Shown here: positions 1-5,075 of the stretch, one piece after another
How positions within the stretch are numbered: the stretch's first letter is position 1
Layout of the letters: the number at the start of each line of letters is the position of its first letter
DNA from: Pavlovales sp. CCMP2436
Taxonomy: Eukaryota > Haptophyta > Pavlovophyceae > Pavlovales
NCBI GenBank assembly: GCA_026770615.1
Contig: MU631697.1
Location: 139,688-151,806, forward strand
Length of the DNA: 12,119 bases
Reading direction: 5' to 3'
The notes under the pieces: model-generated
Databases searched by the model: none
Seen by the model: only the letters and a program-made list of their open reading frames with translations
Told to the model about the DNA's origin: nothing
Program-made: the position numbers and the translations under genes

Positions 1-260
1 TGATGAAATGCGATGAACAGGCAACGATGCAGCCGTAGAAGACTCGAGAAGGGGCCGGGATATTTCAATCCCGGGCAGTCCGATAGGGTACCAGACAGAG
101 CCAGGAGTAGGCTCCCGACAGACGGCGCGACGACGAACTATGTTGAGGTATGGGGTGGCATGCGTGACCACGGGCGGACGCGATGTGCGCGACGAAGACG
201 AAGACCTATGTGGCGACGAAGACCGAGGTGGGGAAGGGTGTGGCCTCGGTGGGGCCTCGG
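1..260. other. Left-edge region without a supported gene
   Basis: This stretch is rich in G and C and carries short GACGAAGAC and GGCCTCGGT type repeats. A plus-strand frame from 13 to 270 would give an 85-residue peptide that is almost half arginine, proline and glycine. A minus-strand frame without a start codon is also open to the left edge. Neither shows a domain, and both look like by-products of GC-rich simple sequence. It could be the end of a gene lying to the left, or flanking host DNA. Confidence 0.4.
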
Positions 261-380
261 TGGAGTCTAACAAGCTCAAACAAGCTCTAACAAGCTCAAA
301 CAAGCTCTAACAAGCTCTAACACGCTCTAACATGCTCTAACACGCTCTAACGTGAGCCAACGTGAGCCAACGTGGTCTAA
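261..380. repeat. Tandem array of a 10-base unit (about 12 copies)
   Basis: Twelve consecutive decamers follow one another without indels. The core copies read CAAGCTCTAA or CAAGCTCAAA. They decay through CACGCTCTAA and CATGCTCTAA to CGTGAGCCAA and CGTGGTCTAA at the right end. The gradient of decay suggests slippage growth from the left. The period equals about one turn of the double helix. A related 8-base array lies at 9513-9568. Confidence 0.9.
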
Positions 381-439
381 CTAGAAAATCACGGTTGTAA
401 GCTCGTCAGGGATCGTTTGCGCGACGAGAATCTCACCCC

Positions 440-779
440 TCAAATATGATTTCCCGGACGAATTTGCCGAGTGTAAAGGTCTTCAAATATGATCGCTCGA
501 CGAGAATCCCGCTCGCTCAAATATGACTCCTTTTGGGCATTTCCTCGTGCGTGCGCGCAGCAGAGGAAAGGGTGGCAGGGCCCATGGAGAATTATATTCG
601 TGTTTTTTATTTTCCTGTGTAACATTCTTTTCTCTAGATTTATTTTAGTAGTTTATATAAACCCGCACGCATCAAGAAAAGGCCAAAAGGAGTCTTATTT
701 GAGCGAGCAGGATTCCCGTGCGGCGATCATATTTGAAGACCCCTAGAGTCGACAAACTCGTGCAGGAAATCATATTTGA
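440..779. repeat. Large inverted repeat: two 116-base arms around an AT-rich centre
   Basis: Bases 440-555 align with the reverse complement of 664-779 over all 116 positions with no gap. I counted 19 mismatches, about 84 percent identity. Each arm carries three copies of a TCAAATATGA-type motif: at 440, 483 and 517 on the left, and inverted at 693 (one base altered), 726 and 769 on the right, so the spacing is mirrored. The 108-base centre (556-663) is AT-rich in its right half and ends in the palindrome TTTATATAAA at 652-661. The pattern suits an origin-like or regulatory element with inverted iterons, or a foldback/MITE-like element. I saw no target-site duplication. Confidence 0.9.
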
Positions 780-1521
780 GCACGAAGATTTACCGAGTTT
801 CCTTGTAAGATCATGCCGAGAATCACGGGTATGACGCGGTACGGACGACGCCGTATGTTGCGGTATGGTTTGTACCGGGTATTTATCTTCCATCGCTCGT
901 CCGAGCCCGCGAGACACGTGTGCTCAACCTAGCTAGTGAGCAAAACGGATGGGGGACTCCACCTCTAGACAAAGAATGGCGACGCTGGCTTGGAGCACCC
1001 GGATACTTCCACGCGGCGATCGCCCAGTTGCTGGCAGCCTTAAGAACAACAGTCGATGGATTATGGTACACGTTCGAGCGAGGAACCGGACAAATACTGA
1101 AGCAGGGTGGCTCGAACACATCACTCAACCAGGATTTGGTGTAACCGTTTATTCCAAACGTGCTCACCCGGAGTCTGTGGGGGCGCAACGTGCGTCAGGT
1201 TGGGAAGGTGTTGGTGATCGGACGCGGAGGTGGAGCCACTGTCGCCGGTGTTGATAATGGAACTACGCGGAGATTCAGAGACGCTCGCAGTCCCGAACCG
1301 CTATACCAGCTCACCTATAGGGGGCGAAATATTTGATATTTGTTTGAACAAAATCACAAGCCTAAATTAGCCGAAATGTCGTTTTCGAAAAGTCGACTTT
1401 GCGGGCCAGAAAGTCGTCGGAGCTGCGGCGCGGCATCGGGGGGTGCGCCAGGGGTCCCAGGGGGTGGATGGCAGGCGTGGGAAGCCACCGCGGCGCGATT
1501 ATCGTCACCAAAGACCAAATG
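780..1521. other. Intergenic region without a supported gene
   Basis: The longest open stretch is on the plus strand from 809 to 1144. It has only a GTG at 920 as a possible start and no ATG. In the same frame, beyond the TAA at 1142-1144, it stays open to about 1336. The two halves together look more like a decayed gene than random sequence, because tryptophan, glycine and hydrophobic runs alternate in a protein-like way. I cannot assign a family. Shadow frames on both strands (such as 883-1188 minus) show no domains. No tRNA, rRNA or clear promoter is visible. Confidence 0.35.
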
Positions 1522-1570
1522 AAAAAATCTCACTTCAGCCAAAGGGCCTTGGCCAAATGTGAGTTTTTTT
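1522..1570. other. Imperfect hairpin with A-run and T-run ends
   Basis: Arms 1522-1545 and 1547-1570 pair at 18 of 24 positions around one central base. The left arm begins with six A and the right arm ends with seven T, so a transcript in the plus direction would form a stem followed by a U run. This resembles an intrinsic terminator or a small palindromic relic. In a eukaryotic context a terminator role is doubtful. Confidence 0.5.
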
Positions 1571-1910
1571 GATATCGAGATAGCGCTCGCCACAGGTCGA
1601 TGTAGACGAGTGGGCGGCCACAGGGGGCACCGCGGAGGTGTGTGCGATCGACCGGGAGCATGGGGAAGTGATGTAGGTCGGCTGGGCGCAATGTGGTGCG
1701 TGTGCAAAAAAAATAGGAAGTTTTAGGGGGCTACCGGATTTGCACATCTTAGAGGGCGAGGGTTACTGGGAAAAGCATACTCGTGAAAACGCGAAATTAC
1801 GGAAGTTTTGGGTGGTGTCTTGGTTTTTTTTTGGTCTTGGTAGCCTTGGTGGTTCTTGGTGGCCTTGGATGTTTTTGGTGATGTTTTTGGTGATTTTTTT
1901 GGTGTTTTTT
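1571..1910. other. Noncoding stretch ending in T/G-rich low-complexity sequence
   Basis: No gene is supported here. From about 1801 to 1910 the plus strand is built from variants of TTTTTGGTG and CCTTGGTGG, so the minus strand is a long A/C-rich run. Because the major capsid gene ends at 1957 on the minus strand, this A/C-rich sequence would lie in its 3' flank. A similar but shorter A/C-rich minus-strand stretch follows the 122-residue gene at about 10355-10400. A lysine- and proline-rich frame on the minus strand (1797-2015) is a by-product of the composition. Confidence 0.5.
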
Positions 1911-1930
1911 TGTATAAGGAATCAAGATTT
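1911..1930 (-). promoter_or_regulatory. Second copy of the capsid-gene upstream element
   Basis: TGTATAAGGAATCAAGATTT on the plus strand nearly matches 3207-3227, which differs by one substitution and one inserted base. The copy at 3207-3227 lies directly upstream of the major capsid gene, in its promoter position. The copy here lies 27 bases past that gene's stop codon. It may be a minus-strand promoter for a lost gene or a terminal processing element. Confidence 0.45.
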
Positions 1931-1956
1931 GTAGGAGAGTAGGCCAGATTGAGCTA

Positions 1957-3189
1957 TCAAGATTTTTCATGGGAGACCCAGCAGTCAGCGTATAGAGCGG
2001 GATTATCGTCAGCAATTTTGGCTTCGAAAACCACGTGCATCAGCTGTGTCGAAATACCGTCACTGAGAACATCAGCAGACTGAGGGAAAGCCTGCAGGGA
2101 TAACCCGACACAATACCCATCTCGGACGTACTCATATGCGCTTACATATGAGCGAGTAGCCGCATCCGAGAGGCCTGAGCCGAGAGCGCGCGTTAGCTCT
2201 ATGCGGGCCTCTGCCGCGCTGCCTGTGCAATCGATCGCAGACTGTGGCACCACCATCGAGCCCATCCGAAAGCGATAGTTCTGCATTCCTGCGCGAGTCC
2301 GCGCGGTGACGATTTTTCGCGAGTGGGGAGATGCGACCGATGACTCCCTAAGGGAAATGAAGATATTACAGGCAGAGCTGACGCGCACCGGTATCTGCAT
2401 TGAGATGAACCCGGAATTTGCGCTCACAGTCGAGCGATAATGCGAAAAATCGAAAGTGGGGACTGTTACTACTCCGCCAAGCGACGCGTACATTGCTGTC
2501 TCGAGAGCACCATCGAGACGCACTTGCAAAGTATGGAGCTTGAGGTTGTAAATGGTGCACCCCGTCGTCGAAGCTTCGGCCGAGGCAAAAGTTCCCCACT
2601 CAACTTGAGGCGCGAACTTTACCTCTAGGCGAATGCTTTCTTTAAGAGCAGACAGAGGTAGGGCTTTTAGACTTAGCGTTCCGAGAGGATTCATCAAGGG
2701 AAGCACAACGGTCAAAGAGGAATTGGCCGGAATTGTGGCTCCTGCTCGGTTATAGTAAGCTGAAACGATGCTTGCAGGGTCATTGGCATCGGCAGAATAA
2801 TCAGCTATCCCTTGCATAGTCCCACTTGAGCGTAGTGAATCAAGGTCCGTCGTAAAATCCTGGATAATACTGAACAAAGCGCCATATTCAGGAATTGACG
2901 AAATGTGCTGGCTACCAAAAAATACATCCAACGACGCAATAAGGGCATGGGCACCTCCGTCGAGCGTCATCGGTGTTGCGTTGTTATTGTTTATGGAAAA
3001 AGTGAGCCCCGACTGTGAACAGTCTAAATGCAAAGCGGGCTGCCCGCATTGAACGTCAAAACTAGCCTTCTGACCTCCGCCAATCGCGGCCACGCCCGTC
3101 GAAGGTGTGATGAATGATCTGATCATCTCCGCCGGCGGACTGAGGTCTCTGGGGGCGTACTGGAAATATGATGGTAGAGCCTCGGTCAT
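1957..3189 (-). CDS. Major capsid protein, double jelly-roll, polinton-like virus type
   Basis: This 410-residue protein would form the hexon-like capsomers of an icosahedral shell. The sequence is rich in beta strands, with almost no charged helices and no signal peptide or membrane segment. Two halves of similar size (about 38-225 and 235-405) fit two jelly rolls. Typical lineage signatures are the segment around 177-192 (LPLSALKESIRLEVKF), which closes the first roll, and YRFRMGSMVVPQSAID at 305-320 in the second. At 410 residues it is short for this family, which is usually 450 or longer, so loops are probably compact. The ATG at 3187-3189 follows a TATA-like CCTTATAC and an AATAAAAATCT box at normal distance. 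It is the last gene of a minus-strand capsid cluster, 38 bases after the 134-residue gene. The call rests on pattern recognition and on the neighbouring penton and ATPase genes. Confidence 0.78.
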   Translation of the reverse strand: MTEALPSYFQYAPRDLSPPAEMIRSFITPSTGVAAIGGGQKASFDVQCGQPALHLDCSQSGLTFSINNNNATPMTLDGGAHALIASLDVFFGSQHISSIPEYGALFSIIQDFTTDLDSLRSSGTMQGIADYSADANDPASIVSAYYNRAGATIPANSSLTVVLPLMNPLGTLSLKALPLSALKESIRLEVKFAPQVEWGTFASAEASTTGCTIYNLKLHTLQVRLDGALETAMYASLGGVVTVPTFDFSHYRSTVSANSGFISMQIPVRVSSACNIFISLRESSVASPHSRKIVTARTRAGMQNYRFRMGSMVVPQSAIDCTGSAAEARIELTRALGSGLSDAATRSYVSAYEYVRDGYCVGLSLQAFPQSADVLSDGISTQLMHVVFEAKIADDNPALYADCWVSHEKS

Positions 3190-3232
3190 TTTTGAAAAAA
3201 ATTCTGTGTATAAGGAACCCGAGATTTTTATT
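3190..3232 (-). promoter_or_regulatory. Promoter region of the major capsid gene
   Basis: Read on the minus strand, AATAAAAATCT begins 43 bases before the ATG. It is followed by GGGTTCCTTATACACAG and a T-run directly before the start. The same AATAAAAATCT box stands 38 bases before the plus-strand gene at 4558. The AATAAA also contains the TAA stop codon of the upstream 134-residue gene, so one short stretch may serve as stop, poly(A) signal and promoter. Confidence 0.55.
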
Positions 3233-3632
3233 CAGATTCTTTTGGCAAAACGACGCCAACGACGCCAACCGACGTCATCGACGTCATCGTCAATAATTGG
3301 CTGCGCGCTCGAACCGGCACGTAAGACCGTAGCTCCTTCGATCCACCCGCCTCTGAAGCGAGATTGTCCAGTTGTCCAGCCACCCTGGCTACGGCTGAGA
3401 GACCGTTGAGCAAATCACGCCCGAATTCCAGCACCTCGCCCGCCCCTGGGATTCGTCCTAGCTCGCTGTTTTCAATAGCCGTCAAGCCCATTCGGGCGGT
3501 CTTGGCGACCCTCGAGGCGACGTCGGCTGCGCTGTTCAAAAATTCCCCGGACTGTCGTCCAAATTTCTGTAGCTTCGAGATCGCATTGGACCCCCAGCGT
3601 GCGGCGCTTCTCCCGAAACGTCCCCACTTCAT
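3228..3632 (-). CDS. Small basic amphipathic protein; possible pVI/pX-like virion protein
   Basis: The protein has 134 residues and no recognised domain. Its first half (1-50) is basic, with regularly spaced tryptophan, glycine and phenylalanine (MKWGRFGRSAARWGSNAISK at the start), which would form an amphipathic helix. Residues 60-95 form a second helix. The C-terminus holds a short repeat (MTSMTSVGVVGVV) encoded by tandem 9-base units near 3248-3290. It lies between the penton-like gene (56 bases upstream) and the major capsid gene (38 bases downstream), all on one strand. In adenoviruses the membrane-lytic protein VI gene likewise sits just before the hexon gene. The composition and position make a membrane-active or internal capsid-cementing role plausible, but this is inference. 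The start ATG at 3630-3632 has a TATA-like ATATAAAC 10-20 bases upstream. Confidence 0.72.
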   Translation of the reverse strand: MKWGRFGRSAARWGSNAISKLQKFGRQSGEFLNSAADVASRVAKTARMGLTAIENSELGRIPGAGEVLEFGRDLLNGLSAVARVAGQLDNLASEAGGSKELRSYVPVRARSQLLTMTSMTSVGVVGVVLPKESE

Positions 3633-3655
3633 TTTTGATGTTTATATGTAATAGC
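3633..3655 (-). promoter_or_regulatory. TATA-like box before the 134-residue gene
   Basis: On the minus strand the sequence ATTACATATAAACATCAAAA stands directly before the ATG. It falls in the 56-base gap after the penton-like gene, which suggests that the cluster has separate promoters rather than one long operon. Confidence 0.4.
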
Positions 3656-3688
3656 GCACAAGATATTAATCGAAAACGGTAAAAGTGG

Positions 3689-4462
3689 CTAGTCGACCAT
3701 CACATCAACCACGATGGACCAAGATAGACCCTGTGTGTCAAAAGCGTCTTGGTTCTCGTCTAGGAGGCTGATCACGACCGAGCTTAGGTTGCGCCTGCGA
3801 GCGTTCATATAAGGCGCTGAATCGGATTTGAACGTCTGTATGCTCCCATACCCCACTGAGATAGGTATGCCCGCCAGCAAGTTCGTCGTACTCTTACCCG
3901 CGCTTTTGAGCGAGTCCTGTACATCCAGCTCAAACGACTCCGACGCTATCAGGATCGAGCGAGCTCCACCGAGGTCTACCATACGCGGTGCAGAGGTAGG
4001 GGTGCCCGAAGGAATCGTTATATCGAAGCTGTTATTCATTTCGAGTATTTTGTGAGCCGTCGTAGTCTCGTTGGTCGCTATCGAAATGTTGCCGGCTTGA
4101 CTATGTTGAAATGTCAGTTTATTTGTACGGGCGTCAAAGGATGTGCTCACCCCCGCGGACAACATGGCCGGAGTCGAATTGATGGCACTAGAAAGGGACT
4201 CGCCGCTCGTATATTGACTAACCGGGATCGTGACAACCGACATCTCGTCTCCTGAGAGCAATAAGACGAACTTGTTATTCTTGCTGTTTACATTAGGCTG
4301 CACGATAGGGATAGAGGCGCTCTCCAGGCGGACGTAAATGCTCTCGTTAGAGGAAAGAGAGAGTCCAGGATTCAAATCGAAATTCACACTGTCTGTGCGG
4401 TTCACGTCGATGATATACCGGTCTGCTTGGTCCAAACATAGGTACAGGTGGTGCAGCACCAT
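3689..4462 (-). CDS. Penton/minor capsid protein, single jelly-roll, polinton-like virus type
   Basis: The protein has 257 residues and would occupy the five-fold vertices of the capsid. It follows the known pattern of minor capsid proteins in polinton-like viruses and adintoviruses. A strand ending in NPGLSLSSNESIYVRLESAS (31-50) is followed by an NN-F turn (62-66), and a TIPVSQYTSGESLSSAIN segment (78-95) is the beta-strand-plus-helix that presents the peptide. Next come a D-x-x-T-N-K-x-T-F hairpin (110-118), an LLAGIPISVGYGSIQTF segment (195-211) and a closing strand with DENQDAFDTQGLSWSI (235-250). No membrane segment is seen. The gene is the first of the minus-strand capsid cluster and is read from the divergent region at 4463-4557. 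ATG at 4460-4462 is the first start that keeps the amino end short, as usual for the family. Confidence 0.75.
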   Translation of the reverse strand: MVLHHLYLCLDQADRYIIDVNRTDSVNFDLNPGLSLSSNESIYVRLESASIPIVQPNVNSKNNKFVLLLSGDEMSVVTIPVSQYTSGESLSSAINSTPAMLSAGVSTSFDARTNKLTFQHSQAGNISIATNETTTAHKILEMNNSFDITIPSGTPTSAPRMVDLGGARSILIASESFELDVQDSLKSAGKSTTNLLAGIPISVGYGSIQTFKSDSAPYMNARRRNLSSVVISLLDENQDAFDTQGLSWSIVVDVMVD

Positions 4463-4557
4463 TGATCGTTTTCGTTATGACAGTCGCACACATTTTTTTT
4501 ATCATCTTAACCATTTGCAAATAAAAATCTAACGGTATTACAAGTACCACAGTTGTC
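4463..4557. promoter_or_regulatory. Divergent promoter region between the two gene clusters
   Basis: These 95 bases must drive the penton-like gene leftward and the 157-residue gene rightward. Near the centre is the perfect palindrome ATTTGCAAAT (4513-4522). The box AATAAAAATCT overlaps it to the right, 38 bases from the plus-strand ATG. An eight-base T run (4493-4500), which is A-rich on the minus strand, lies toward the left gene. The AATAAAAATCT box is shared with the major capsid promoter. Confidence 0.6.
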
Positions 4558-5031
4558 ATGGAAAAAGAAAACCAAATAACAGAGGAGCCAGCAGCTGTTA
4601 CCGTCGTGCACCTCAATGCACCGAAACCCGTCGTGTCGGAATCAAATTTGCAAGTGCCAGTCACTTCGACCGCCTCGTCGGTCGCTCCGCCAGCCGCAAC
4701 AGTCAAGGCAAAAAGGATCCCCTCAGAAAAACAACGTTTGAACTACATTGCGGCTAACGCTAGACGAGTGCAAATTCTGGCGGATGCAAAAACCATAAGG
4801 GTTGCGGAGGCGTCGGAGAAAGCTAGGAAGAAAGCAGCTCTGGAGGAGTATTCTCAGGCACTGAGGCTTGCCGGAAAATACGGATTCGTGGTGCCTGGCT
4901 CCAACCAAATGCAACAAACGCCCCAAACGCCCCAAACGCCACACCAGCCACCCACCCAACCGGAAGCGGCCCCTACGCAGCCCCCAATCCGATATTACGA
5001 GCGTCCACCAATCACGATACGCTATGTGTAA
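4558..5031 (+). CDS. Hypothetical virion-module protein with helix and proline-rich tail
   Basis: This 157-residue protein is not recognised. Residues 1-50 are disordered and rich in valine, serine, threonine and proline. Residues 55-108 form one long, highly charged helix, rich in alanine, arginine and lysine, which could make a coiled coil or bind nucleic acid. Residues 112-145 are glutamine- and proline-rich with a TPQTPQTP repeat made by tandem CAAACGCCC units (about 4914-4940). The tail has tyrosine and arginine residues (RYYERPPITIRYV). It is the first gene of the plus-strand cluster, with its own upstream AT-rich box, and ends 44 bases before the ATPase start. A basic DNA-condensing or scaffolding role is possible but unproven. 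Confidence 0.7.
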   Translation: MEKENQITEEPAAVTVVHLNAPKPVVSESNLQVPVTSTASSVAPPAATVKAKRIPSEKQRLNYIAANARRVQILADAKTIRVAEASEKARKKAALEEYSQALRLAGKYGFVVPGSNQMQQTPQTPQTPHQPPTQPEAAPTQPPIRYYERPPITIRYV

Positions 5032-5044
5032 CGTGTGTGACCGT

Positions 5045-5058
5045 AAAAAATAAATATA
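5045..5058 (+). promoter_or_regulatory. Combined poly(A)-like and TATA-like box before the ATPase gene
   Basis: The run AAAAAATAAATATA lies 18-31 bases before the chosen ATPase ATG (5076) and just after the stop of the 157-residue gene (5031). It contains AATAAA (5049-5054) and a TATA-like core. A GTG at 5037 is in frame upstream, but it lies before this box, so ATG 5076 is the likelier start. Confidence 0.45.
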
Positions 5059-5075
5059 GGCCAAGTATAGACTCA

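Noticed and set aside
261..380. CRISPR array
   Set aside because: The 10-base units are contiguous with no spacers, and there are no cas genes. It is a simple tandem repeat.
440..746. Matching peptides encoded by the two arms of the inverted repeat (QKESYLSE and AIIFED words)
   Set aside because: The similarity follows from the DNA repeat. The right-arm frame is stopped by a TAG soon after the shared word, and several differences change amino acids, so coding is unlikely.
1180..1215. A short LWGRN-type word that recalls the end of retroviral proteases
   Set aside because: It is only a few residues long, there is no catalytic DTGA or DSGA motif before it, and no reverse transcriptase follows. 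It is most likely chance.
1354..1707. 117-residue minus-strand frame
   Set aside because: It is rich in proline, serine and arginine with no domain, spans the hairpin at 1522-1570 and overlaps another frame of equal quality.
1797..2015. Lysine-rich minus-strand frame as a basic core protein
   Set aside because: Its start lies within the capsid gene, and its lysine/proline-rich part is a direct by-product of the A/C-rich low-complexity DNA.
5037..5075. GTG start for the ATPase, adding 13 residues
   Set aside because: It lies before the AT-rich promoter box, and a eukaryote-type virus should use the ATG at 5076.
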